From positions 744,001 to 808,000 of the forward strand of contig JAVHKY010000065.1 of assembly GCA_035079385.1 (NCBI GenBank): DNA of 64,000 bases, given 5' to 3'. The position numbers and the translations under genes were made by a program. Numbering within the stretch: position 1 is the first letter of the stretch; each line of letters starts with the position of its first letter. Positions 1 through 10,439 of the stretch are shown here, piece after piece. The notes below the pieces were generated by a model. It was not told the origin of the DNA. It did no database searches and saw only the letters and a program-made list of their open reading frames with translations. Source of the DNA: Aspidiotus rigidus. Lineage: Eukaryota; Arthropoda; Insecta; Hemiptera; Diaspididae.

Positions 1-46
1 ATGTAAGTTGCCAAATCTCAGCCTTGGAAAAAACTGAATGGAAGTG
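1..46 (+). ncRNA. hp2 hairpin, 3' part (cut by window edge)
   Basis: Contains the 3' arm TCTCAGCC...GGAAA of the hp2 family. The 5' arm lies before the window. The complete version of nearly the same sequence is at 58,727-58,802. Confidence 0.5.
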
Positions 47-843
47 AGCACGTAGATCAGTCAGAGGCTGTGCTTGAAGCAGTATGACTCAATATTCTCA
101 TGAATGGGGTTGGCGTATTCCTATAAATATTTGACGTCTAACCATCGGTAGATTTTTGGTTCCCACGGTTTCGATCTGCGTACAATTTTTTTGTTAGTCG
201 AATAAATCTTGCGTTTCTTGGATTTTCATTTCTGAAAAGTAAGAATAAGTTGATTAAAGAACTTCTGTATCTTTTGCCCCGCGAATTTCCATGCTTTTGG
301 AAACATTTTCTCCTCGCACTGATTAAAGAACAGCATACCTTAGGCCTTTCTTATGTAAATCTGGCTGGGATCAAGAAGCAGCCCTCATAGTAAACACATG
401 CTAAGTAATAGTTGAAAGTAAATAATTCCCAAATGTATCTACTTTGCCTAAAACTTGCAGTCTATTGTAACCTCTTCATAGACTCCCGAAGTCTCCTACC
501 TACCATTCAAATAATTGTACGCATTACAAGTTACCTCTCAAACTTCCCCCAAGTAAGATGTACAGATGCAAACAAGTATTTCTCAGCTACTTTGGTATAC
601 GCTCGCAAAGTCTAAACTACAGCTGAAAACGTATGATCAATCTTTTCGCCATGTTTTCATTTTGCGCTCACATTATACATCCTATCTTTGGGTTCAAGGT
701 ATTTCAGTTAAGGCGTGCTCATAAATTTCAATTCAGGTTCGGAAACAGGAAAATATAAAGCTTTTACTCTACTCTTTGGATGACATAGGTTTCAAGAATA
801 TAGGCTGGAGTAATGCAAAGAAATCACGCGCACAATAGGAAAA

Positions 844-1041
844 GGTCGCAGACGGCTGGAGTGTCCGCCAGCCCCCTCTTAGCTTAGTTTCCGCCAGACA
901 AAGTCCTTTGGAATGCAGCTCTCACCGCGTGCATGTGCTAAGTAGGAGTTGAGGTTTGAATTGTAAGTGATGTGCGAAGTTTACCATCCCATTAATACCT
1001 CCTTGAGAGCCGGAGATACCACTTCCTCCCGCTCTACAGGG
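844..1041 (+). ncRNA. PK element copy 1 (pseudoknotted RNA element)
   Basis: H1 hairpin closes with a full G-C pair (GGCTGG/CCAGCC), where most copies have G-T. H2 (CTTAGC/GCTAAG), H2a (GAC/GTC) and H3 (GCTCTCA/TGAGAGC) are intact. The variable domain H4 is class I but weaker than in other copies. GTGCAT replaces the usual GTGCAG. The downstream GC hairpin is poor. Nearest relatives are copies 17 and 20 in the 5' half and the partial copy at 60,058 in the 3' half, so copy 1 could be the product of a deletion between two such elements. Confidence 0.75.
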
Positions 1042-2280
1042 AACTTTTAAAGCAATCTAGCCTCATCCCCCTCTTTGAAAATAGACTTTTGAATCTCTTA
1101 CATGCTCTCAATCAGCTGGAAATTCTGATTTATTTCTCATATCATAGGGGAAAATCTAGATAAGACTTATAAATTGAACTACAACTAAAATCTCCTATAT
1201 TGGTCGAAAGAGAGGGAAATTAAGATTCCCCATAAGAGTTGGCCTTAAGATATTAGTCACGACAGTGTTATAACAACGCTAACGAAATTAGAGTTGCAAT
1301 AAGGTAAATTACTGACAATTTGCGAACTTGCAAATTAGTGGTACTTACAGGTTGCTATGTATATAAATACATTGACATCTTAAAATAATGATGAACATAA
1401 TAAACGATAAGTATGATAATACAATACATCTCAGAAAATCATTAGAAGAAACATTATTGCATCTTATAGAGTTTAATGAATTATTTGTCCGGTATCTTGG
1501 GAAACTAAACAGGAGTGGGTGAACAGCGGTAAGTTGCCTTGTGCAGCAAAGAGATTGCACAGTGATGGGAATATTCACATGACGTATCTCATTGCAAATG
1601 TTTGGAAACACTAAATTTGCAACTATATGTCGAAAAAATATTAATTTTCACGTATATGTGAAAAGAATCTTTCAGATGAGTCTATTTTGAATTCTATTGA
1701 AAACGCATATCGAAAATTATTGAATGTTCCATGAGTACACGTTTTCAAGAATAGATTGTTGTGCTATTGGGGTTTAAACCTACACTGGAGAGAGTTACTA
1801 AAAGGGTGAATCAGAGAATTTATGTACGTTCATACATTAATTTTCAATCAATTGTTATTTTTTCAATATACCATTTATTGCTATAAAAATTTTTTTTTGT
1901 ATTCAATGATGATACAGACTACAAAATTTATGCTTGTATTTTCTCTAAAAAACGATATCCTATTAATTATGGTGCGTGAAATTTCTTCCTTTAGAAAGCA
2001 TTGAACGAAAGGGTGAATATCGTCAGGGCTACCAACTCCCCAACTCCAAGTTTAAATCCCAATAGTTAATGTTGTATTACCGTAGTCCACTCTCCTCTTT
2101 AGTACCCCTTTGTTTTCAAATCGTGCTGGTCAAATTTCAAATATTTCACTGGATTGAAGAAAAAGCGATTTAGCAGTAATCTGCTTGGTCTTGAAGAAAG
2201 TTGATCATATTGCAATGTTGATCTCTTTCGCTCATTATCGGTTGAGATGTCGATGAATCCCATTTCTGACGTTCGTTCAA

Positions 2281-2356
2281 CTTTTCGTTCACTCCATGGA
2301 TGCAACTATTTATTAAGAAAACACAAATAACATTGCAACCATGAAGTGAAGAAAAG
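2281..2356 (+). ncRNA. hp7 hairpin
   Basis: CTTTTC/GAAAAG, TTCACT/AGTGAA, CATGG/CCATG, TGCAA/TTGCA in order around a loop with AAAACACAAATAA. Compare the 7,249 copy, where the lower stem is TTTCTTCC/GGAAGAAA plus GCGTCATG/CATGACGC. Confidence 0.58.
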
Positions 2357-2562
2357 ACTGATTTTATCATTTAAAAACTATCCAATCCATACTAAATCAC
2401 AAAAAGAAAAATGTTTAATGAAATACCTACATTCACATTAGAATTATCAATCTAAACTTAATCATTACAAGGAAACTGACAGAATAAAAAGGCTTTGTAC
2501 AGACAAGTCATTTCATGAAACAGAGTTGAAAGAAATACATATTTTATTTCAGTATTGGTCAA

Positions 2563-2640
2563 ATTTCTTCATAGGCCTAAGAGGCTGTGTTCACGATTAA
2601 TCAGACACGAGAGACACAGAATCTTAGCCTATGACGAAAT
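2563..2640 (+). ncRNA. hp2 hairpin (pre-miRNA-like), unit 2
   Basis: Paired blocks in order: ATTTC/GAAAT, TCATAGGC/GCCTATGA, TAAGA/TCTTA, TGTGT/ACACA, about 23 pairs in a 78-nt hairpin with loop containing TTAATCAGACAC. Family comparison shows compensation (TAAGA/TCTTA here, TGAGA/TCTCA and CGAGA/TCTCG elsewhere). Confidence 0.6.
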
Positions 2641-3843
2641 TCAATAATATTAGGAGTACAATAATTTATTCGGAAGCCACGCTTAGAGAAGTCTGACTCA
2701 CTTTTCTCATTAATGCTGTTGGTAACTTTGAATGGAGGAAGGATATTACCTAGTTCGGAAAATTTTTTCCCTTTACTCTGGGTCAAATTGCATATGTTGA
2801 GCGCTGTAGGGAAATCTGACTATAATCCCTGGTGAATCTGTCCCCAAAAGATGCGCCATCACCCTAAACTGGTACTGAGTAACAGTTTGAGGTAAATGAT
2901 TTCTAAATGTATCACTTCTGCCCGAAACTTGCCGACTATTGTAATATTCCCGAAGGCTCCTGAAATCTAATACCTCTTGGAAGATTGTACGTTTTACGAG
3001 ATGCGTCCGGAACTTACTTCAACCAGATTTCTTCCCTTGGGGCACGCAGTCAGATACACATTTGCAAACAATTTTGTCTCAGCTATGTCGGTAGGTGCTT
3101 CTTCAAAGTGTGTGTATATGCCCGCACAGTCCAAACCAACAGCTGACGAAGAATGATTAATTTTAACAATTAAGGGTGTGCTCTACATGTGAAAATAAGT
3201 TCGTAAAACATGGTACCGAAAATCACATTTTACTGCTCGAATTTTCAACGTATATTTCTGAATAATTGAAATGTTTTCCAGAAATGTCCAACCAGGAGCG
3301 CTATCGAAGCAGAATTTCAAAATTTCTTCATATACTTTCTCAATTAAACGTTGAAATTAGTAGAAAATTTGTCTATTTTCTGTTGAGAGAGAAATTCTTC
3401 TGGAGGCGAAATTCAGGATTCTGTTTCGATAGCAGCGCCTTCCATTGAACTCTACTGTGCAACATGTCCAAAGATCGAACAAATTTGTCGGAAAAAGAAG
3501 CAATGCTTTTGCAAAATCATTCCTTGTCATTGGTTACAAGGGCTACTCTCGCACGTCCGACGAACGTCGCGCAATGACCGCTGGCTTACCTAACCTTGCA
3601 GGGTTTTGGGGATGTTTATGCAACTTATTGTACACGGTTTCGGAGTTCTGAACCAGTAAAGCAGACCCTTAATTCTCACAATCGAAATCTTACTTTCGTT
3701 TTCTAGGAATTTCGATTAATACATGGTCAAAAGAATTTTAATGTAGGTTCCAAAACAGGAGAATAAGTATCAAGCTTTTGGTCTACTTTTCGTACAATTT
3801 GTTTCAAGAATATAGGTAAGAGTACTGCGAAGGGAACAAGCAT

Positions 3844-4050
3844 GATAGGAAAAGGTCACAGACGGCTGGAATGTCCGTCAGCCCCCTCTTAGCTTCGTTT
3901 CCGATTGACAAAGTCTTTCGGAATGCAGCTCTCACCGCGTGCAGGTGCTAAGTAGGAGTTGAGATTTGAATGGTAAGTGATATGCAACCTACATCACTCC
4001 ATTCAAACCTCTTTTGAGAGCCAGGGACCCACTCCCCCCCCCCTTTAGGG
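3844..4050 (+). ncRNA. PK element copy 2
   Basis: H1, H2 and H3 match the family. H2a is GAC-aaa-GTC. H4 is class I (GAGATTTGAAT against ATTCAAACCTC, one A-C mismatch). A run of C residues follows H3, ended by GGG, in the place of the terminal GC hairpin. Confidence 0.75.
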
Positions 4051-4530
4051 AAATTTTCAAATCTACCTTCATCTTTCTGTTCAGGAATGGACATTTTGAT
4101 TTCTAACTTGCTCTTGATTAGAAATTCTAATTTCTTTCCCTATTATAGTCAAAAATCTATAGAGATAAGAAATAAATAAAAACACAAAAGCTGAATTCTG
4201 CTGTTGCGGAAGAAATGTAAAATTCGCTATTGGCGTAAACTATTGATTGCAACTGCTTTGTCTTAGGATAATATCATAAGAACGCTAAAAGGATTAATGG
4301 TAACGGCCACGAGTACTTTACTGATGACACCGAATCAAACGAAAAGAATGGTGGCAGAGTTGCCCATAAAGAAATACATTTAAAAATGATGGTGAATATA
4401 ATTAACGATAAGATACACATAGCATTATAACACATCTCCACAGATCATTACAAGAAAATGTTTGCGTTTGAAACATTATTGGTGCGGACATATTTCTATC
4501 AGATGAATCTTGTTTCGGAGCTCGGTTCAA

Positions 4531-4608
4531 TTTTTTCGTTCGCGTCATGGATACTGACACATATTATTAAATCACAAATAAGTGTGTATCCATGAAGCTA
4601 AGAAAAAA
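4531..4608 (+). ncRNA. hp7 hairpin
   Basis: CATGGATAC/GTATCCATG plus ACA/TGT; loop ATTAAATCACAAAT. Lower stem weak. Confidence 0.5.
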
Positions 4609-4833
4609 TAATTTCGTCTTTTGAGAATAATAATCTAATCCATGTTAAATCACCAACAATGGCCAATATACTATACACTCATAATCTAGATATCAATCAA
4701 CATTATTTTACAGTTTGTTAAATTATCACTAGGAAAATATTACAATTAAAAAAGTTTTGAAAAAAATCGATTAGGTAATCGCGTCATCTAACAGACTCTC
4801 AAAGACTGTTTACGTTTTTTCAGTACTGGTCAG

Positions 4834-4909
4834 ATTTCCTCCTGGGCTTGAGAAATGGATAATTACAATTAATCACACATGTAAGTCTCCAAATCTCAGC
4901 CTTGGAAAA
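4834..4909 (+). ncRNA. hp2 hairpin
   Basis: TTTC/GAAA, GGC/GCC, TGAGA/TCTCA and ATTAC/GTAA-type pairing around loop AATTAATCACACAT. Confidence 0.5.
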
Positions 4910-5872
4910 AACTGAATAGAAGTGAGCACGTAGTTCACTCAGAGGCTGTGCTTGAAGCAGTATGACTCAATATTCTCATGAATGTGGTTGGCGTATTCGT
5001 ATAAATATTTGACGACTAACCATCGGTAGATTTTTTGTTCCCATGGTTTCGATCTGCGAACAATTTTTTCGCTAGTCGAATTAGAAAGTCGAACACAATT
5101 GATTGAGTAGTCATTGGACTTTCATTTCTGATAAGTAAGAATAAGTTGATTTGGAAGAACTTATGTATCTTTCGTCCCCCAAATTTCCATGGCATTAACG
5201 AAATGTTTCAATTTTAATTTCTAGTTCTCAAATGACGCTCGTTCAATCACAATCATAATATTTTATGGCATCTTCATTAAGTTGCGAGTGATATTATATG
5301 CAAGTTACCTCATACCTGTGAAATGGGCGAGTCGGTTTGGCTGTGCTAAAGGAGAGTTGAAGGTAAATGATCACCCAAACGTATCACATTCCTCTAAAGC
5401 TTACAGTCTATATTGTAACCTCTACAAAGACTCTCAAAGTCTCCTAGCTTCCGCTCAGATAGTTATACGTTTCACAATTTGCCTCCAGAACTTACTTCAG
5501 GTTCCTTCAATCGGCAGCGAGTAAGATACCCAGATGCAAACGAGTATGTCTGAGCTACTTTGGTATATGCTCGCAATGTCTAAACCAACAGCTGAAATAG
5601 TAGGACCAATCTCTTCAACATTCGCAATTAGCGCTCCTCAAATTCAAAGTATTTTTATTAATTTGAGAAATAATGCACGATTCCTAGTTTGCCTGAAACT
5701 CTATAAGAAGAATGTATTCCAATTGTACAAACATGTTTTTCTCTATTTATTGATCTCACTTAATCAATACTACACTTGAAGGCCGATCTGCAAGGGCTGA
5801 ACAAGAAGTAGGACTGTGTTCACGTCTTTTTTCGGTCAACATCGATTTCCAATTTGTCTGAAACTTCTTGGC

Positions 5873-5928
5873 AGGAACATGTACGGTACAAATGAATCAA
5901 TAACACATTAATACCAAAACATGTTCCT
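5873..5928 (+). ncRNA. hp3 hairpin
   Basis: AGGAACATGT/ACATGTTCCT (10 pairs), then GGTA..AAT opposite ATTAATACC; loop GAATCAATAACAC. Confidence 0.55.
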
Positions 5929-6044
5929 ACAAAAAATTCAATGCTCAACATAGAAAGACAGTTTGCATAAGAACTTCACTGAAATAAAAGCTCTTTTGGT
6001 TAAAAATTTGGAAAAGTTTGGAGTACTGGGAGAGTTTTCAAAAT

Positions 6045-6195
6045 CAGTGTCGTAGCCATGAAATTACCGCGGAGGTTTAAAAAAAAAGTTGTATGCAATA
6101 CATTAACCCGTTCTTTAATTTTGATAATATTTGAAGACAAATTTTTCAACTTTGGCAGGAATTTCGACCCCCATTTCCTCCTGGCTACGCCTCTG
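6045..6195. mobile_element. Old hAT-type MITE remnant upstream of PK copy 3
   Basis: Ends CAGTGTCGTAGCC and GGCTACGCCTCTG are imperfect terminal inverted repeats of the CAGTGGCGTAGCC kind. The same remnant sits before several PK copies, so it was present before the units were duplicated. Confidence 0.6.
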
Positions 6196-6285
6196 ATCAG
6201 AATGAATTTAGGATCCGAAATGGTCACCGAAGGCTAGACATATACGTGAGAGTTATGCAAAGAAAACATACGCGCGATAGGAAAA

Positions 6286-6481
6286 GGTCACAGACGGCTG
6301 GAGTGTCCGTCAGCCCCCTCTTAGCTTAGTTTCCGCGAGACAAAGTCCTTTGGAATGCAGCTCTCACCGCGTGCAGGTGCTAAGTAGGAGTTGAGGTTTG
6401 AATGATAAGTAATATGCAACGTATACCACTCCATTCAAATCTCCTTGAGAGCCGGGGACCCCACTCCCCCCACCCGCCGGG
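6286..6481 (+). ncRNA. PK element copy 3 (reference copy for helix positions)
   Basis: Helix positions: H1 6296-6301 with 6310-6315; H2 6320-6325 with 6379-6384, extended by CCT 6317-6319 with AGG 6386-6388 around one unpaired T; H2a 6339-6341 with 6345-6347; H3 6360-6366 with 6446-6452; H4 6393-6404 with 6432-6443 (12 pairs, one G-T). Strand order is H2-5', H3-5', H2-3', H4, H3-3', so H2 and H3 form a pseudoknot. No reading frame spans the element. I recognise no known RNA family in it. Confidence 0.8.
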
Positions 6482-6891
6482 AAATTTTTAAATCTTTATT
6501 CACTTTTCGCTTTAGTAATGTACACTTGAATTTCTTACTACTTCTAGTATACTGAAAAATATAGAAAAATCATACAAATAAAAACGGCTAATTTTGGCTA
6601 TTGGCGGAAGAAGAAAGTGAAGATTCGCTAGTTACGGCATGTGTTTCCTTCGGATAATATTCTAACATCGCTAATAGAATTAGTGGTAATGAATTACTGA
6701 TAATATGGGACCGAGCAAAGTGACGAGTACCAAGAGTTGCTTATAAATAAATACATCGATATATATATAAAAATACAGGTGAATATAATTGACTACAAAT
6801 AAGTACAAAATAACACATCTCGGTAGATTATTACAAGAAATTTTTGCATTTGAAGGAGTTCAATAATATATTATATGTCTTGTTACTTAGG

Positions 6892-7064
6892 GGTATACTA
6901 AAGAGAGGAGGGAGTATGGCAATGAACTATCTTCAGCGCGGCAAGAAGATTTTACATCAACTGTGACACTTGAATTACATAATATCTCCTTGCAAACTTG
7001 CGAAATTTTTGATTTGCAATTATGGCCGAAAAATATTGTTACTCTACCCTCCTCTCTAGTATCC
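6892..7064 (+). ncRNA. Long-range stem hp6
   Basis: GGTATACTA then AGAGAGGAGGG at the left face CCCTCCTCTCT then TAGTATCC at the right, enclosing about 120 nt. The pair is repeated in other units (33,104; 63,802). In the unit at 51,531-52,000 the two sides are separated by a MITE. Confidence 0.45.
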
Positions 7065-7248
7065 TGATGTTATTTAATTTTGGTTGAAAATCGATTTTTC
7101 CACTTGACTGATGAAAAAGTTGTACTTATTAATGTGTCACGCATGACTCATTTGACCTCGATGTCGACAAATTGCGAAGATGTCTTTTCCCATTATTGGT
7201 TGAAATGTATGCATTTGATGTATCTTATTCCTGACCTCTGTTCAATTT

Positions 7249-7321
7249 TTTCTTCCGCGTCATGGATTAGTTCTTATGATCAAATCACAAATAAGAAGTC
7301 AAACATGACGCGAGGAAGAAA
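7249..7321 (+). ncRNA. hp7 hairpin, strongest form
   Basis: TTTCTTCC/GGAAGAAA, CGCGTCATG/CATGACGCG and TTCTTAT/ATAAGAA, about 24 pairs; loop GATCAAATCACAA. Confidence 0.6.
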
Positions 7322-7433
7322 CTGACTTCTTCATTCAAAACAATCCCATTTCTATACAAAATTATGAAAGAAATTAAAAAATACTACAGAACTACATTCA
7401 TGTTTGAAATATCGATCAACATTATTTTAGAAA

Positions 7434-7546
7434 CATAAACGAAAAAACGAATACTCTAAAGGGAGAATAAACAAATGCAAACCGCAGAAAATTTGCGGTT
7501 TGCATTTGTTTACTCTCCCTTTAGAGTATTCGTTTTTTCGTTTATG
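7434..7546. mobile_element. Near-perfect 53-bp palindrome inserted in a unit
   Basis: Left arm 7434-7486 and right arm 7494-7546 differ at one position; loop is 7 nt. Homologous units at 31,670 and 33,645 lack it. The inserted stretch is bounded by ATTATTTTAGAA at 7421-7432 and 7583-7594, a 12-bp duplication, and also includes about 36 bp after the palindrome. Could be a foldback element or a repair insertion. Confidence 0.6.
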
Positions 7547-7696
7547 ATGGATAGCCGTAACCTTAAGGAACGGATTCGTTTAATTATTTTAGAACTTATT
7601 AAATTATCACTAGGAAAATGTTACATTAAGAAAGTTTTGTACAAACAGATCAAGCATACTCTTGAAGATTGTTGTGCATTTTTCGGTATCGTTCAA

Positions 7697-7774
7697 ATTT
7701 CCTCGTAGGTTTAAGAAAAGGTGTAGGCGATTAATCAGACACACCCATCACCTCTTCTTTACCTTGGAGGAAAT
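7697..7774 (+). ncRNA. hp2 hairpin
   Basis: ATTTCCTC/GAGGAAAT (8 pairs), AGGT/ACCT, AAGA/TCTT, GGTG/CACC; loop has GATTAATCAGACAC. It differs at many stem positions from the 2,563 copy yet stays paired. Confidence 0.6.
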
Positions 7775-8004
7775 GGAATAAAATTGAGCCTTGAATGATT
7801 TATTCAGAAGTTGTACTTGAAGCAGAGTAACCCAATTTTCTTCTATAAACATACGCTAGGCTTACTGAAAATGTATCGAGCTACAACTACACCTCCGGAT
7901 TTCTGTCTTCTTGACGAATGTTTGCATCTTCATTTCTTAAAGGATGCTCGTACAACATGATTACTTGCTATCTTTCTAATAAATATTATCTCGAACGTTT
8001 TGGC

Positions 8005-8060
8005 AGGAACATGTAAGGTACTAATGGATCAGTAACACATTAATACCAAAACATGTACCT
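8005..8060 (+). ncRNA. hp3 hairpin
   Basis: AGGAACATGT opposite ACATGTACCT; GGTACTAAT opposite ATTAATACC; loop GGATCAGTAACAC. Confidence 0.53.
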
Positions 8061-8176
8061 ACAAAAAATTCAATGCTCAACATAGAAAGACACTCTGCAT
8101 TAGAACTTCACTGAAATAAAAGCTCTTTTGGTTAAAAATGTGGAAAAGTTTGAAGTACTGGGAGAGTTTTCAAAAT

Positions 8177-8327
8177 CGGTGTCGTAGCCATGAAATTACC
8201 GCAGAGGTTTAAAAAAAAAGTTGTATGCAGTACATTAACCCTCTCTTTAATTTTGATAATATTTGAAGACAAATTTTTCAAGTTTGGCAGGAATTTCGAC
8301 CCCTATATCCTCCTGGCTACGCCTCTG
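8177..8327. mobile_element. Old hAT-type MITE remnant upstream of PK copy 4
   Basis: CGGTGTCGTAGCC ... GGCTACGCCTCTG, homologous to 6,045-6,195. Confidence 0.58.
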
Positions 8328-8416
8328 ATCAGAATGAATTTAGGATCCGAAATGGTCACCAACGGATAGACATATACATGAGAGTAATGCAAAGAAACGT
8401 ACGTATGATAGGAAGA

Positions 8417-8613
8417 GGTCACAGACGGCTGGAGTGTCCGTCAGCCCCCTCTTAGCTTAGTTTCCGCGAGACAAAGTCTTTCGGAATGCAGCTCTCACCG
8501 CGTGCAGGTGCTAAGTAGGAGTTGAGGTTTGAATTGTAAATGATATGCAAAGTATACCACCCCACTCAAACCTCTTTGAGAGCCGGGGATCCCACTTCCC
8601 TCCACCCACCGGG
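8417..8613 (+). ncRNA. PK element copy 4
   Basis: H1, H2 and H3 as in the reference. H2a gains a fourth pair, AGAC-aaa-GTCT. H4 is class I, 9 pairs (GAGGTTTGA/TCAAACCTC). It ends in CACCCACCGGG, the terminal GC hairpin region. It corresponds to copy 12 in block B. Confidence 0.78.
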
Positions 8614-9096
8614 AAATTTTTAAATCTAGCTCCATCTTCTGTTCAGTAATGAACATTTGGATTTCTTACTTGCTCTTGATTATAAATTTTAATTTCTTTC
8701 CTACGTTATAGTAAAAAATCTAGATAAGTTATATAAATAAAAACACGACGGCTGAATTCCGCTGTTGGCGGAAGAAGAACGTGAAAATTTGCTAATGGCT
8801 TAAGCTATTAGTTGCAACAGTTTTGTCTTAGGATAATATTATAACAACGCTTAAAGGATTATTGGTAACAGGAGTAAATTACTAATGATATGAAATCAAG
8901 CTAAGTGAATGGTGCCAAGAGTTGCCCATAAATAAATATATTCACATTAAAAAATAATGGTGAATACAATTAACAATAAGATACCCATAGGATTATAACA
9001 CATCTCCATAGATCTTTACAAGAAAATTTTGGCGTTTGAAACTTTCTTGGTAGACATATTTCTATCCGATGAATCTTATTTCGGAGCTCCGTTCAA

Positions 9097-9174
9097 TTTT
9101 TTCGTTCGCGTCATGGATACTGACACATATTATTAAATCACAAATATGTGTGTACCCATGAAGCTAAGACAAAA
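9097..9174 (+). ncRNA. hp7 hairpin
   Basis: CATGG.TAC opposite GTACCCATG and ACACATAT/ATATGTGT (8 pairs), where the 7,249 copy has TTCTTAT/ATAAGAA; same ATTAAATCACAA loop. Confidence 0.55.
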
Positions 9175-9396
9175 TGATTTCGTCGTTTGAGAATAATCCA
9201 ATCCATATCGTATTGCCAAACAATGGCCAATATACTATACACTAATAATCTAGATATCAATCAACATTATTTTACAGTTTGTTAAATTATCACCAGGAAA
9301 ATATTACAATTAAAAAAGGTTTGAAAAAACAGATTAGGTGATCGCGTCATGTAACAGACTCTCAAAGAATGTTTACGTTTTTTCAGTACCGATCAG

Positions 9397-9472
9397 ATTT
9401 CTTCTTGGGCTTGAGATATGACAAATGACATTTAATCTCATATGTAAGTTGCCAAATCTCAGCCTTGGAAAA
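9397..9472 (+). ncRNA. hp2 hairpin
   Basis: GGCTTGAGA faces TCTCAGCC. The upper stem is weak. Loop contains TTTAATCTCA. Confidence 0.45.
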
Positions 9473-10439
9473 AACTGAATAGAAGTGAGCCCATAGATCA
9501 ATTTATTCAGAAGCCATGCTTGAAGTAGTATGACTCGATATTCTGATGAATGTGGTTGGTGTTTTCCCATACATATTTACGACTAATTGTTCCAGCAGTA
9601 GATTTTCTGTTCCCATGGTCTCGATCTGGGTGCAACCAGTAGAAGATTATTACAATTGTCTGCGAATCCCGTATTGAATCACCCCAGCTTGCACCAAGGA
9701 AAAACAAACAAAACAAAAATACGAATATTCTTATTCTTCAATTGGAACGAACAAAGGACGATTACAAGAATACGAATTCATTGAGACGTGTAGACCTCTC
9801 CCCACTTACTTCTAGCCAAAAATTTAGAGGTATATTGCTAGGCTCAAAAAACGTTTTTCCTCGCGCGTGGTCCAAGAGCATACCTTGGGAATTTTGTTTT
9901 TTTTTTTGACGAAATCTAGCTGAAGATATATCCTCCATATCTGCGCCCAACTTCTCGAGGAAACCCTCATTGTAAGCATGCGCTAAATAAGAGTTGAAGG
10001 TAAATGATCCCCCAAATGTATCACCTTCCCCTAAAACTTACAGTCCATTGTAACCTCAATAAAGACTCCCAAAACCAGCGCGCGGATATTTCTTCGCTTC
10101 TCAATTTTCCTCCAGAACTCACTTCAACCAGACTCCTTCAATCAGCACCGAGATAGATTGATGCGAAGGAGTATGTCTCCAGCTACCTCGGTAAATACCC
10201 GCCATGTCTAAACCAACAGCTAAACTAGTATTATCAATCTCTTTCACGTACGCGCAATTACCGCTCAAATTCTAAGTCCTCCCTCTTTGTTCAGGAAATT
10301 TCAATTCATACGTACCCATAAATTTTAATTCAGGTTCGGGAACAGGAAAATATCAAGCTTTCACTCTACTTTTTGGATGAAATCTGATTCAAGAATATGA
10401 GTGGGATCAATGCAAAGGAATCATGCCGCGATAGGAAAA

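Noticed and set aside
844..875. Apparent A-T to G-C covariation between GGTCRCAG and TCCGYCAG in H1.
   Set aside because: It occurs only in copies 1, 17 and 20, which share ancestry, and the alternative helix it implies conflicts with the better supported GGCTGG/YCAGCC hairpin.
844..1020. PK element as a protein-coding exon (tandem alternative exons), because some copies read GGTAAGTGAT like a splice donor.
   Set aside because: The donor-like GTAAGT is absent in many copies (GATAAGTAAT, or replaced altogether in classes II and III). The frame LNSYLAPARGESCIPKDF on the minus strand meets a stop in every copy. Compensatory changes fit RNA pairing, not codons.
6321..6404. RNA polymerase III A box (TAGCTYAGTTT) and B box (GGTTTGAAT) inside the PK element, as in a tRNA-derived SINE.
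   Set aside because: The B-box-like word is lost in copies 5, 6, 7, 8, 13, 14, 15, 17 and 20. There is no consistent T-run after the element. The copies sit in duplicated units without SINE-type target duplications.
7475..7708. Frames ending in KQIKHTLEDCCAFFGIVQISS repeated in three units.
   Set aside because: The shared stretch is part of the sequence leading into hp2. Upstream frames differ in each unit, and one starts inside the palindrome insertion.
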